A DNA stretch of 64,000 bases from an uncultured Lachnospiraceae bacterium (GTDB taxonomy: Bacteria > Bacillota > Clostridia > Lachnospirales > Lachnospiraceae), in NCBI GenBank assembly GCA_910587935.1, contig CAJUNP010000008.1, positions 1 to 64,000 on the forward strand. The letters are read 5' to 3'. This document shows positions 33,476 to 41,906 of this stretch, in pieces. Position numbers and translations under genes: made by a program. The notes under the pieces are model-generated. The model did no database searches and was not told the DNA's origin. It saw only the letters and a list, made by a program, of their open reading frames with translations. Numbering within the stretch: position 1 is the stretch's first letter; each line of letters starts with the position of its first letter.

Positions 33476-33613
33476 ATGAGCGATTATGAACTGCTGACGG
33501 TTGTTCTGATGATTCTTGGGATCATTGCATCAATCCTGATTGCTTACATAAATCACACAAAAAAGCGACCGCCCCGTCCAAAGGTAAGGTCACTTTCTTG
33601 TAAGTATCTTTAA
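33476..33613 (+). CDS. Small hydrophobic type I toxin (holin-like toxin family)
   Basis: A 45-residue peptide beginning MSDYELLTVVLMILGIIASI and continuing with a basic tail (HTKKRPPRPKVRSL). One transmembrane helix near the start and the MSxYExL opening match the 'putative holin-like toxin' peptides (Hol_Tox, related to TxpA-like toxins) of Firmicutes. Such peptides damage the membrane when overproduced and are silenced by an antisense RNA. AAAGGGGGG lies about 8 bases before the ATG. A hairpin at about 33619-33650 may end its message. The antisense RNA overlaps the 3' end of the gene. Confidence 0.8.
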   Translation: MSDYELLTVVLMILGIIASILIAYINHTKKRPPRPKVRSLSCKYL

Positions 33614-33650
33614 TTTGGGCTGACCGTCTATCGGCAGTATTCCCTTTTGT
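33557..33650 (-). ncRNA. Antisense antitoxin RNA
   Basis: A promoter on the minus strand (33657-33685) would start an RNA near 33650. It would end at a minus-strand terminator made of AAAGTGACC pairing with GGTCGCTTT (plus-strand 33588-33596 and 33562-33570, one G-U pair) followed by a run of T. The predicted RNA of about 94 bases is complementary to the last 57 bases of the toxin frame and its 3' end, the usual layout of type I systems in Firmicutes. Confidence 0.72.
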
Positions 33651-33656
33651 ATTTTC

Positions 33657-33685
33657 ATTGTAGCAGATTCCCCCGCGTCTGTCAA
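33657..33685 (-). promoter_or_regulatory. Strong promoter of the antisense RNA
   Basis: Minus strand: TTGACA (plus 33680-33685), 17 bases, TACAAT (plus 33657-33662). Much closer to consensus than the toxin promoter, as expected if the antitoxin must be in excess. Confidence 0.8.
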
Positions 33686-34004
33686 ACGCTGCGGAGCATT
33701 CCGATGAAATCATTCTATACCGGATTCCGCATAAAGGCAAGGTGTTAATTTGTCGAATGTCGAATCGCAAAATAGGGTGGGGTAAAAGGCATCAAACTCT
33801 CACAGCGGCACATATGGCAATTACATCCATTTAAACGTATAATGACGAAAACTCTTTAAGTAGTGTGATATCTCTGGCATGCTATAGCGCGTTAATGAGT
33901 ATACCAGAATCAGAGAGTTTCCGGCAGGGAAAGGATTTGAGATATTGTTTATATTTCGAGAAAGAACTCAATACCCATATGCATAGAAAGGATATGGTCC
34001 ACAC
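33686..34004. other. Leader region of the LysR gene
   Basis: No gene is seen. A TATAAT at 33838-33843 is a possible -10 box for the LysR gene, with a poor TGGCAA at the -35 position. Further on, ACTCT near 33850 and AGAGAGT near 33926 could pair. I see no SAM, T-box or other known riboswitch core. A minus-strand pair TTGCCT-17-TAGAAT near 33712-33741 could be a second promoter for the antisense RNA. Confidence 0.3.
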
Positions 34005-34916
34005 ATGACTCTTACACAACTGCAATATGCAATTACCATAGCAGGCGCCGGCTCCATGAACGAAGCGGCAAGGGCGCTTTTTGTTTCCCAGCCCAGTCTT
34101 TCTTCCGCTATGAAAGAACTGGAGGAAGAAATCGGCGTCCGCCTGTTTTTGAGAACGAACCGGGGGATTGCCCTGACTCCGGAGGGGGAGGAGTTTATCG
34201 GTTATGCCAGGCAGGTCGTAGAGCAGTACGGGTTAATGGAATCCCGATACATCAAAAAGGAAAAGGTAAAAAAGAAATTCAGCGTATCCATGCAGCATTA
34301 TACCTTTGCTGTGAAGGCTTTTATAGAAATGGTTAAACAATTTGGCATGGATGCATATGAATTTTCGGTTTATGAGACAAAAACCTATGAAGTAATCGAA
34401 AATGTAAGAGATTTTAAAAGTGAAATCGGAATTCTTTATGTCAATGCATTTAACGGGAAAGTGCTGAAAAAACTATTTGGAGAATATAATCTGGAATTTC
34501 ATGAAATTCTGCAGTGCCGAATCTATGTGTATATGTGGAAAATGCATCCGCTGGCGGAGAGAAAAGAGGTAACTCTTGACGAGCTTGACGAATATCCCTG
34601 CCTGTCTTTTGATCAGGGAAAAAGCAATTCTTTTTATTTTGCGGAGGAAGTTTTAAGCGCTTATGAGTACAAGCGTCTGATCAAGGCTAACGACAGGGCG
34701 ACGCTTTTAAATCTGATGGTAGGATTAAACGGTTATACTCTGTGCTCCGGCATTTTGTGCGAGGAGCTGAACGGTTCCGAATATGTTGCGGTAAAGCTGA
34801 AATCGGAGGAGATTATGTCGATCGGATATCTGGTGCGGAAAGGCGTTGCAATCAGTCCGTTAGGACAGAAGTATCTGGAAGAACTGACAAAGTATAAAGA
34901 TAAAGCGCTGCAATAA
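34005..34916 (+). CDS. LysR family transcriptional regulator
   Basis: A 303-residue LysR protein. The winged helix is at residues 1-60 (MTLTQLQYAITIAGAGSMNEAARALFVSQPSLSSAMKELEEEIGVRLFLRTNRG). The effector domain (about 90-290) senses a small molecule. It lies 131 bases upstream of an O-acetylhomoserine sulfhydrylase in the same direction, so control of sulfur-amino-acid synthesis (in the manner of CysB/CysR-type LysR proteins) is likely. AAAGGA about 12 bases upstream is a modest binding site. Confidence 0.9.
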   Translation: MTLTQLQYAITIAGAGSMNEAARALFVSQPSLSSAMKELEEEIGVRLFLRTNRGIALTPEGEEFIGYARQVVEQYGLMESRYIKKEKVKKKFSVSMQHYTFAVKAFIEMVKQFGMDAYEFSVYETKTYEVIENVRDFKSEIGILYVNAFNGKVLKKLFGEYNLEFHEILQCRIYVYMWKMHPLAERKEVTLDELDEYPCLSFDQGKSNSFYFAEEVLSAYEYKRLIKANDRATLLNLMVGLNGYTLCSGILCEELNGSEYVAVKLKSEEIMSIGYLVRKGVAISPLGQKYLEELTKYKDKALQ

Positions 34917-34922
34917 TGACTG

Positions 34923-34962
34923 GCCGGCTATAGAAAGAAACTATAACCGGCTGTTTCTTTTT
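34923..34962 (+). terminator. Terminator after the LysR gene
   Basis: GCCGGCTATAG pairs with CTATAACCGGC (one mismatch, loop AAAGAAA) followed by TGTTTCTTTTT. Confidence 0.8.
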
Positions 34963-35047
34963 CATATTAGACAGCGTTGAAAAGCCGTGTTAAGATAAAA
35001 CAAATACGATATAAAAAGCGGAAGAGTACTGCGGAAAGAGGTTGAAT

Positions 35048-36352
35048 ATGAAAAAGACATACGCGGAAAGAAACTTAAAATTTGAGACTTTACAGCTTCA
35101 TGTAGGACAGGAGCAGCCGGATCCGGTTACCGATTCCAGAGCGGTGCCTATATACCAGACTTCTTCTTACGTTTTTCACAACAGCGAACATGCACAGGCG
35201 CGGTTTAACCTGTCGGACGCCGGCAATATATATGGGAGACTGACGAATCCTACGGAAGATGTGTTTGAAAAAAGAATTGCGGTTTTGGAAGGCGGCGTTG
35301 CGGCGCTGGCGGTAGCATCCGGCGCAGCGGCAATTTCCTATACTTTTCAGAATTTGGCCCATGCAGGGGACCACATTGTGGCCGCAAAAAATATTTATGG
35401 CGGGACATATAATCTTCTGGCACATACCCTGCCGGAATACGGGATTCAAACGACCTTTGTAGATCCCTTTAAATACGAAGAAGTGGAAGCTGCGATTCAG
35501 GAAAATACAAAGGCGCTCCATATTGAAACCCTGGGTAATCCTAATTCGGATGTGGTAGATATTGAAAGGCTGGCGGCCATAGCCCATGCTCACAAAATCC
35601 CGCTGGTTGTAGACAATACATTTGCAACTCCTTATCTGGTCCGTCCCATGGAATACGGCGCCGATATCGTAGTACATTCCGCAACAAAATTTATCGGCGG
35701 ACACGGAACCACAATCGGTGGCGTTATAATTGACAGCGGCAGGTTTGACTGGGAAGCAAGCGGCAAATTTCCGGGTCTTACCGAACCCAATCCAAGCTAT
35801 CATGGAATCAGTTTCACAAAAGCCGTGGGTACGGCGGCCTTTGTAACCAGTATTCGTGCGATACTGCTCCGAGATACCGGCGCTACCCTTTCTCCTTTCC
35901 ATGCCTTCATTTTTCTTCAGGGATTGGAAACCTTGTCCCTGCGTGTGGAAAGGCATGTGGAAAATGCCTTGAAGGTTGTCAAATATCTGAACGGACACCC
36001 CCAGGTGGAAAAAGTAAACCACCCTTCTGTTTCCGCCGAGCCGGTACAACAGGAGCTTTATAAGAAATATTTCCCTAAGGGCGGCGGTTCCATCTTTACC
36101 TTTGAGATCAAAGGAGACGCCAGGAAAGCGCAGGAGTTTATTGACAATCTGGAATTATTCTCCCTGCTTGCAAACGTAGCGGACGTAAAATCTCTGGTGA
36201 TTCATCCGGCGTCCACGACTCATTCGCAGCTTAACGAGGCGGAACTGGCGGATCAGGGAATTAAGCCGAATACCATCCGTTTATCGATCGGCACGGAAAA
36301 TATTGACGATATTATTGAAGACCTGGATGAAGCGTTTAAAGCAGTAAAGTGA
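35048..36352 (+). CDS. O-acetylhomoserine sulfhydrylase (aminocarboxypropyltransferase)
   Basis: A 434-residue PLP enzyme of the Cys/Met metabolism family, MetY type. It makes homocysteine from O-acetylhomoserine and sulfide, the direct sulfhydrylation route to methionine. Visible parts are TLQLHVGQEQPDPVTDSRAVPIYQTSS, IYGRLTNPTEDVFEKRIAVLEGG, VVDNTFATPYL and the PLP lysine in VVHSATKFIGGHG (about residue 210). The C-terminal SLVIHPASTTHSQL and NTIRLSIGTENIDDI are also typical. AAAGAGG is 7 bases before the ATG at 35048; the in-frame TTG two codons earlier is less likely. The preceding LysR gene is the probable regulator. Confidence 0.93.
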   Translation: MKKTYAERNLKFETLQLHVGQEQPDPVTDSRAVPIYQTSSYVFHNSEHAQARFNLSDAGNIYGRLTNPTEDVFEKRIAVLEGGVAALAVASGAAAISYTFQNLAHAGDHIVAAKNIYGGTYNLLAHTLPEYGIQTTFVDPFKYEEVEAAIQENTKALHIETLGNPNSDVVDIERLAAIAHAHKIPLVVDNTFATPYLVRPMEYGADIVVHSATKFIGGHGTTIGGVIIDSGRFDWEASGKFPGLTEPNPSYHGISFTKAVGTAAFVTSIRAILLRDTGATLSPFHAFIFLQGLETLSLRVERHVENALKVVKYLNGHPQVEKVNHPSVSAEPVQQELYKKYFPKGGGSIFTFEIKGDARKAQEFIDNLELFSLLANVADVKSLVIHPASTTHSQLNEAELADQGIKPNTIRLSIGTENIDDIIEDLDEAFKAVK

Positions 36353-36456
36353 AACGGAATACAGGAAGACGGCTTTAGAAGCCAGTTGGGATTCAGAAAT
36401 GATTCCTTCGCTGATAAGTAGTTTTTTAGCTTGTCTTATGGCCTTTTGATTTTCTT

Positions 36457-36857
36457 TTAAAGGCTTAGGCATATCACAATGATGGCAACCAAAGAATCAA
36501 GCATAGTGTCTATATCATTGATCATAGATGTGATATAATCCAGATGTGCGCGAACGAGGTGCATACGGTATTTTTGGGAATCAGTCATCTGGTACCCTTC
36601 GATGGATTCAATGACACTGTCAGACTTCTGCTTTAGGAAACGGCAGGAAGTGAGATTGTAACGGTATCTTGTTAATTTACGCGGAATACGGATTGGCTTA
36701 CAGGGGATATAACTTCCGGGAACAAAATCTAATTGAAATAAATCCCCAATCCATTTGGAATCTTTTGTATCGTCTTTGCTACCTTTAACAGCTTTTACCC
36801 ATTTGGGATTAGCAGTGGTGATGTTGATATCATACACAGGTGGACCTGAAAAGGTTT
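36457..36857 (-). pseudogene. IS110-family transposase, internally deleted remnant
   Basis: Minus strand: GPPVYDINITTANPKWVKAV, then KDDTKDSKWIGDLFQLDFVPGSYIP and LTRYRYNLTSC are the N-terminal DEDD RuvC-like region of IS110 transposases (family pattern K(T/D)DxKDAxWIADLxxxGLxxxSFIP). Right after LTSC the frame jumps to YRMHLVRAHLDYITSMINDIDTML, which belongs about 90 residues further on. The protein has therefore lost its centre, and its start and C-terminal Transposase_20 domain are also absent. A stop lies just upstream of GPPVYD. Non-functional. Confidence 0.75.
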
Positions 36858-36881
36858 ACGAAGTTGGAATGACACAGATAC

Positions 36882-37274
36882 TTGAAAAAAAAGGTGCTTG
36901 CCCTGAAAGGATACCTGAATCATCTTAACAGAGACAGGAATAGCGTCCGGCTTATCATTGTCTGTGAGGATATCGAGGATTTCAAGCAGGCAAGCGCACT
37001 GGTCTGTACGGTTTTCACGGAAAATATGTTGCCTTGTGTTTATTACAATTCGGAGGGGGCTGTGAAAAGTGCTGGAAGCAGTCAGTTCACAGTGGGCATA
37101 TCCGTTTTTTTGAGGAGGGATGGAAATGTAGCCATTAATGAAACACTCGGGTCAGTTTCAGGCCAGCATATTTTTGTCTATTTTGAATATTTATATATTG
37201 TGATTTTTGACTCAAAGTTACTAATGCTTAATCATAAACACTCGTATTATATGAATATTAGGGCAATGTGGTAA
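36882..37274 (+). CDS. Unidentified open frame, possibly a fragment
   Basis: A 130-residue frame starting at TTG: KKKVLALKGYLNHLNRDRNS, RLIIVCEDIEDFKQASALV, then TVGISVFLRRDGNVAINETL. I do not recognise it. The C-terminal third (HIFVYFEYLYIVIFDSKLL) is hydrophobic and of different composition and may be out-of-frame tail. No ribosome binding site precedes the TTG. It lies in debris between an IS110 remnant and a sugar-utilisation locus, so it may be a piece of an integrated element. Confidence 0.3.
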   Translation: MKKKVLALKGYLNHLNRDRNSVRLIIVCEDIEDFKQASALVCTVFTENMLPCVYYNSEGAVKSAGSSQFTVGISVFLRRDGNVAINETLGSVSGQHIFVYFEYLYIVIFDSKLLMLNHKHSYYMNIRAMW

Positions 37275-37553
37275 AACAATACAAAGTCATCTGAAAAAGC
37301 ATAATATACGTATAAAACTCAGTGAGTCTTAGTAAGATTTTGCTTGCTATAAAAAGAGAGAATTCAGCAGGTGGAAGAAGAAATATGGTAAATATGATTT
37401 GCAGAACATTAATGATGGAAATTTTGGGGAAGAAATTCTAAGTAAAGAAGAATCTGGTGAAAAAAAGTTTTTAATGGGAGGGATATAGAGTCCAGGGATA
37501 GCCTAAAGGCATGCGAGTATTTACAGGAATCCATTAGTATTTATGGTGACATA
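37275..37553. other. Debris region
   Basis: AT-rich, no supported gene. One plus-strand frame (from about 37466, after a TGA) leads into the small frame at 37554 and suggests that the latter is the end of a longer, broken gene. Confidence 0.3.
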
Positions 37554-37706
37554 ATGGATTTGATAGATGAAAAGCGTCCCTACATAGTTAAAGCAAAATT
37601 TAAGTATAGAAAAGCGACTATTTTTAGTCAGTTATTGGGGTTTGGATTAGGAGTTATGGCCAGTATAGTTGCCAGTGTAATATGGAAATTTTTATTAAAG
37701 ATGTAA
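37554..37706 (+). CDS. Short membrane protein or gene tail
   Basis: Fifty residues: MDLIDEKRPYIVKAKFKYRK followed by one transmembrane helix (LLGFGLGVMASIVASVIWKFLL). The frame is open upstream for about 29 more codons (DIESRDSLKACEYLQESISI) without a start, so it may be the C-terminal end of a truncated gene. It is followed directly by a good terminator, which shows that a real transcription unit once ended here. Confidence 0.35.
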   Translation: MDLIDEKRPYIVKAKFKYRKATIFSQLLGFGLGVMASIVASVIWKFLLKM

Positions 37707-37742
37707 AAGACTTCTTCTATTTTTAAGGGGAGGTCTTTTTAA
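37705..37742 (+). terminator. Terminator
   Basis: AAAAGACTTC (37705-37714) pairs with GAGGTCTTTT (37730-37739, one G-U) and is followed by TAAG. It begins at the stop codon of the small membrane frame. Confidence 0.65.
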
Positions 37743-38027
37743 GAAAGCAGTGCTGCTATTTAATAACTTCTCGAAATCTCAAAGAATGGGATTCCAAAAG
37801 ATCTCATGAAGTTTAATCATGATTTTTGCTGCCGTCATCACATGATGCATCAGGAGGATGAAATTTTTGCATATCTGAAAGCCTTTCTCGATTCTGAATA
37901 TGAGCAGATGACGCTTACCTTGTGAATTAGGAAGGGTTCTTTGTATGTTATAATTTATATTTGTCATTCTAATCTTCTTATATTATAATTAAAAAATCCG
38001 ATACCTATCAAAAGAAAGGGCATAAGC
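37743..38027. other. Region before the membrane AraC regulator
   Basis: Frames on both strands here are short and of unclear origin. A TATAAT at 37949-37954 is a candidate -10 box for the AraC-type regulator; its -35 is not evident. GAAAGGG before 38028 is the ribosome binding site. Confidence 0.3.
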
Positions 38028-40277
38028 ATGTTGTTCCCTAAAAGAAAACATTTACCCTTAAAAACCGTATATTATATTTCGTTTCTGTGTTTTATTGTGA
38101 TTCCGCTGCTGGTGGTTTTGCTTGTTTCGCTTCTGATTCTGAATCAGCAGTTTAAAAAGCAGGCTTTGGAAAATATCCGGCGCGCGCAGGATAACGTGGT
38201 AACGGAGCTGAAGTCGGATATTAATGTGATGTCCATGCGTCTGTTCCATATGATTTATACCAATAACAACGAAATTATGGAATATGCTGCAGGGACGGAT
38301 AATCCTAACGTAAATATCCGCTATGATTTTGAGCAGAAGCTGACACAGGCCGGCAATCTTGCTTTGGAGCCGGTAAAGGATATTATTTCCGTTGTTTTTT
38401 ACATGAAGAGCGGAAGAGAAACTTATTTCAAAAGTAATATCAAGCGTTCCGCGGAGGAAATAAAGGCGGCCCCATGGTATCAGGCGGCCCTGGAGACGCC
38501 TAATTCCGTCTGCGTCGGTTCCTGCCAGACCATGCAGGCCAACGATTTATATACGGGAGGCCGCAAAGATCTGCTGGTTCTGGTCTTTGCGCTTTCGCCG
38601 GATGTGACCACGGACCGATCCGGCACAATCGAGATGGTTACTTTCTGGCAGTACTGTCGGGCGGGAGACCGGATTCGGGAATACAATCAGAATTATAATA
38701 AAGGATTAAACCGGCTGGGAATTACCATAATTGTCAATGAAGAGGGAGAAACCGTGTTTGCCACGGAGGAAATCGATACCCGGGACGGCCGCTATGTATG
38801 TGTGGAGTCTCCGGTAGAACTGGTGGATTCGGTCTGGTACGTCAGGACCTACATAAAATCTTTTGAACTGACGGGGGATTTCCGAAGAGTGTCCGGGATG
38901 ATCCTGGCGACGGCGGTTCTGATCCTGTCCCTGGCGGCGGTCTATTCCGGATATTTCCTTCGAAAAATTGTAAAACCCATAGAAGAGATCAGCGGCGGTT
39001 TAAAGCAGGTGGAGGAGGGCAATCTTTCCGTTCACGTTGCGCCAAAAGGACAGTCTGAGATCCGCGGCATGATCCATCAGTTTAACGCCATGGTCCGCAG
39101 GCTGAGGGTATTAATTCAGGAATATGAAGAAAGAGTGCGCAGTGCGGAAATGACGTATGAGCAGTTTTTTCAGGCCCTGATAAAAAGAGAAATGACGCCG
39201 GAAGAGGCGCATGCTAGGGCCGGAGGTTTCTTCGCTGACAGGTACTGTCTTCTGGGACTCTGGGTGGATCATTATCCGGCGGGAGAGAGCGAAACGGTGT
39301 GCCTACGTCTTATAAAGAGCTTTGAACGCAATCCGAGATTTGCTTCGCGTTGTCTGGCGGCCATAGAAAAACCGGCCTTCATTTATATCTTCTATCGGAT
39401 TACGGAAACCGATTTTACGTCCAACATAGTAAAGATGACGGAAGAAATGCAAAGAGAGGCGACTAAGGAATTCGGCGTGGAATTATCTTTATGTATCGGA
39501 CAGGAAACAAACGGAGCCGCCGGTTTCGCGGCGCAGTCGGAGCTTGTGGAGCGCTATAGCTGCATCCGCTATCTGAAAGGAAGACATGCGGTAACGGATC
39601 TGAACCGGGAGTTTGCTTTTGCGGAAAAGGTTTTGCAAGCGTCGGGAGGGTACCGGGGACTTGCGGATGCGCTTTATATTGCCGATGAAAAGAATCTGCT
39701 GCAGGAAAGAGAGCGGTTTTTCAGTCTTCTTAACGGCGGGGAGCGGGAAGAGAATTTTCTCCAGGCGTACGCGGCGGTTCTTGCAATCGGGATGCGGTTT
39801 GACGCTGACCCCTGCGGCTTTACCGAAATCTTCGGGGATAAGTATAATTACATTGAAAAAATTGAACGGCTCGGGGATATCCGCGGTATAAAGCTGTGGC
39901 TGAACAATTATTTTGCCTGGATCATGGATTATTCCGCGGCGAAGCTGAACGCAGTGGAGACGGATGTTATTGTGAAAGCCAAACGGTATATGGCGGATCA
40001 CTATGAAGAAGCGGATTTATCCCTTCTACAGGTGGCAGAATACGTGGGATTAAATGAAAAATATTTTACCAACCGTTTTACGAAAGAAGCGGGAGAGAAC
40101 TTTTCCTCTTATCTTACCGGATTAAGGCTGCAGAAGGCGAAGGAACTTTTAAAAACCACGTCCTTTAAGATTTATGAAATTGCCGGGATGGCGGGTTACA
40201 GAAATGTGGAGCATTTTAACCGGACCTTCAAAAAACATATCGGAATCACACCGGCGCAGTTCAGAAAAACTATGTAA
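38028..40277 (+). CDS. Membrane-bound AraC-type regulator with HAMP domain
   Basis: A 749-residue protein. Transmembrane helix 1 (about 15-40), an extracellular sensor of the Cache type (about 41-285), transmembrane helix 2 (about 290-312), HAMP (IVKPIEEISGGLKQVEEGNLS, about 316-370), a degenerate middle domain, and a C-terminal AraC DNA-binding domain (about 650-749: LSLLQVAEYVGLNEKYFTNRFTKEAG, IYEIAGMAGYRNVEHFNRTFKKHIGITPAQFRK). It joins sensing outside the cell and DNA binding in one chain, so no separate kinase is needed. The beta-galactoside transport and cleavage genes that follow are its likely target. This architecture is common in gut Clostridia near sugar ABC importers. Confidence 0.9.
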   Translation: MLFPKRKHLPLKTVYYISFLCFIVIPLLVVLLVSLLILNQQFKKQALENIRRAQDNVVTELKSDINVMSMRLFHMIYTNNNEIMEYAAGTDNPNVNIRYDFEQKLTQAGNLALEPVKDIISVVFYMKSGRETYFKSNIKRSAEEIKAAPWYQAALETPNSVCVGSCQTMQANDLYTGGRKDLLVLVFALSPDVTTDRSGTIEMVTFWQYCRAGDRIREYNQNYNKGLNRLGITIIVNEEGETVFATEEIDTRDGRYVCVESPVELVDSVWYVRTYIKSFELTGDFRRVSGMILATAVLILSLAAVYSGYFLRKIVKPIEEISGGLKQVEEGNLSVHVAPKGQSEIRGMIHQFNAMVRRLRVLIQEYEERVRSAEMTYEQFFQALIKREMTPEEAHARAGGFFADRYCLLGLWVDHYPAGESETVCLRLIKSFERNPRFASRCLAAIEKPAFIYIFYRITETDFTSNIVKMTEEMQREATKEFGVELSLCIGQETNGAAGFAAQSELVERYSCIRYLKGRHAVTDLNREFAFAEKVLQASGGYRGLADALYIADEKNLLQERERFFSLLNGGEREENFLQAYAAVLAIGMRFDADPCGFTEIFGDKYNYIEKIERLGDIRGIKLWLNNYFAWIMDYSAAKLNAVETDVIVKAKRYMADHYEEADLSLLQVAEYVGLNEKYFTNRFTKEAGENFSSYLTGLRLQKAKELLKTTSFKIYEIAGMAGYRNVEHFNRTFKKHIGITPAQFRKTM

Positions 40278-40466
40278 AAGCATAGTTTTTCTTACTTTTC
40301 ATCAATATTTCTAACCATATATCAAAAATGGAAAAAGAAAACATCTGTAAAAAAATCAAGAAAAGTGAAAATATGAAATGGTGCGGACAGATTGATTTTT
40401 GCTATGCTGAGTCTACCAAAAATCAGCTGCCCGCCAGGGCGGCAAACATAAGGGAGGTATCGTTTT

Positions 40467-41831
40467 ATGAAACGAAAACTTATCGCAGCTTTGTTAACCT
40501 GTACACTTGCGGCGACTGCATTTATCGGATGCGGTTCCAAAGAAAAACCTTCGGCGCCCGTGAACGGGGGTACGCAGACAGAAAGCGGGGAAAATACGGA
40601 ACCTGCGGCTTCCGGTGAAGATTTAAGCGGAACGCTTACCTTTGCAATCTGGGACAACAACCTGAACGACTTCATTGAACAAAACGATATGGTAGGAAAG
40701 TTCCAGGAGAAATATCCAAATATAGAAATAGAAGTGGAAAAGATCAAAGACGATTCCGAATACTGGAACGCCATGAAGATGCGGGCGTCAGCCAACCAGC
40801 TTCCCGACGTTATGTTTAATAAGACCTTTACGCTGGCAAGGTTTAAGGATTATCTGGTAGATTTGTCCGGAACACAGGCATGCGCCAACAATGAACTGGC
40901 GGCAGGCTACGCAATCGACGAAAAGGTGCTCGGTATTCCCATGACATCCGGTTATGAATACGTATTTTACTGGAAGGATATGTTTGAGGAAGCAGGCGTT
41001 ACCGTTCCAACAACCTGGGGCGAGTTTGAAGAGACGGCAAAGAAGCTGCAGGATTATTATGGAAAAGACAATCCCGATTTTATGGCGATTGCCTGCGGAT
41101 TAAAGGATGAATGGCCGGATTATCCTTATATGGAGTTTATGCCGGCGCTGGAATCGGGAAACGGACAGAACTGGAATACCATGGCAGGACAGGACGCTCC
41201 TTTTGCGGAGGGAAGCGATATTTATAAAGCCTATCAGAAGGTAAACAGCCTTTTTACATCGGGCGTTCTTGGAAAAGACCCTCTGGGACTTGGAAACGAT
41301 CAGGTAACCTCACTTTTTGCTACGAAAAATGCGGCTATTCTTGCACTGGGCGACTGGGGACTGCAGAATATTCAGGGCGGCGCGGAGGATATTTCACAGT
41401 TGGGTACATTCTATCTTCCCACCAGAAATTCCGAGTCCGATCCTTACAACGTAATCGTACAGGGCGACTCCTTCATGGGCGTGACCACACACTCCAAAAA
41501 TCAGGATGCCGCAGTCGCTTTTGTTGAATGGTTTTATTCCGACGCGTGGTATCCGGATTATATCAACTATGTGACAAGCGCTTCCTCCATGACGAATTTC
41601 CCCAAGGATAAAGATCCCGTTCTTGCTGAGGCCGACGAGCTTTGCCCCGATAAGGTTCTGATTATGTATGACGGCGGCGGAGACGATTTCACCGCAATCC
41701 AGAATGAAACGACCTTTGACTATAAGAAGCTGGGCGCACAGATGATGACAGACGGGTTTGACTTGAACGCGGCGTTGTCCGAGCTGAATGAAAAGTGGGC
41801 GGCCGCAAGAGCAAAGCTTAAGATCCAGTAA
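40467..41831 (+). CDS. Sugar ABC transporter substrate-binding lipoprotein
   Basis: A 454-residue family-1 solute-binding protein. The lipoprotein signal MKRKLIAALLTCTLAATAFIGC places the lipidated Cys at residue 22, so it sits on the outer face of the membrane. The mature part shows LTFAIWDNNLNDFIEQN, FQEKYPNIEIEVEKI and MFEEAGVTVPTTWGEFEETA, usual for CUT1 oligosaccharide binders. GGGAGG precedes the ATG. It starts the import operon with two permeases downstream. No ATPase is encoded nearby, so a shared MsmK-like ATPase from elsewhere is expected. Confidence 0.93.
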   Translation: MKRKLIAALLTCTLAATAFIGCGSKEKPSAPVNGGTQTESGENTEPAASGEDLSGTLTFAIWDNNLNDFIEQNDMVGKFQEKYPNIEIEVEKIKDDSEYWNAMKMRASANQLPDVMFNKTFTLARFKDYLVDLSGTQACANNELAAGYAIDEKVLGIPMTSGYEYVFYWKDMFEEAGVTVPTTWGEFEETAKKLQDYYGKDNPDFMAIACGLKDEWPDYPYMEFMPALESGNGQNWNTMAGQDAPFAEGSDIYKAYQKVNSLFTSGVLGKDPLGLGNDQVTSLFATKNAAILALGDWGLQNIQGGAEDISQLGTFYLPTRNSESDPYNVIVQGDSFMGVTTHSKNQDAAVAFVEWFYSDAWYPDYINYVTSASSMTNFPKDKDPVLAEADELCPDKVLIMYDGGGDDFTAIQNETTFDYKKLGAQMMTDGFDLNAALSELNEKWAAARAKLKIQ

Positions 41832-41860
41832 ACTGTAAAATTTGTCAGGCATAAAAATAA

Positions 41861-41887
41861 GAGGGCTGCGAAGGTTTTGCAGCCCTC
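41861..41887 (+). promoter_or_regulatory. Stem-loop between binding protein and permease genes
   Basis: GAGGGCTGC (41861-41869) pairs with GCAGCCCTC (41879-41887), without a U-run. Hairpins in this place usually protect the upstream message, or stop part of the polymerases, so that more binding protein than permease is made. Confidence 0.65.
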
Positions 41888-41906
41888 AGACATTACAGGA
41901 GGGTCT

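Noticed and set aside
33686..35047. SAM riboswitch or T-box leader for the LysR or O-acetylhomoserine sulfhydrylase gene
   Set aside because: Looked for because of the methionine link, but none of the conserved cores (such as the T-box TGGNACCGCG or the SAM-I kink-turn and core) is present.
36281..36472. Small minus-strand frame at the end of the sulfhydrylase gene
   Set aside because: A third of it or more is antisense to the conserved C-terminus of the enzyme, and it has no family or ribosome binding site.
37779..37967. Small frames on both strands before the membrane AraC gene, possibly a transposase tail
   Set aside because: Both strands give equally plausible short peptides; no motif lets me choose, so no gene is called.
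41861..41887. Full terminator between binding-protein and permease genes
   Set aside because: There is no U-run and the permease genes have no other promoter in view; an internal stabilising or attenuating hairpin is more likely.
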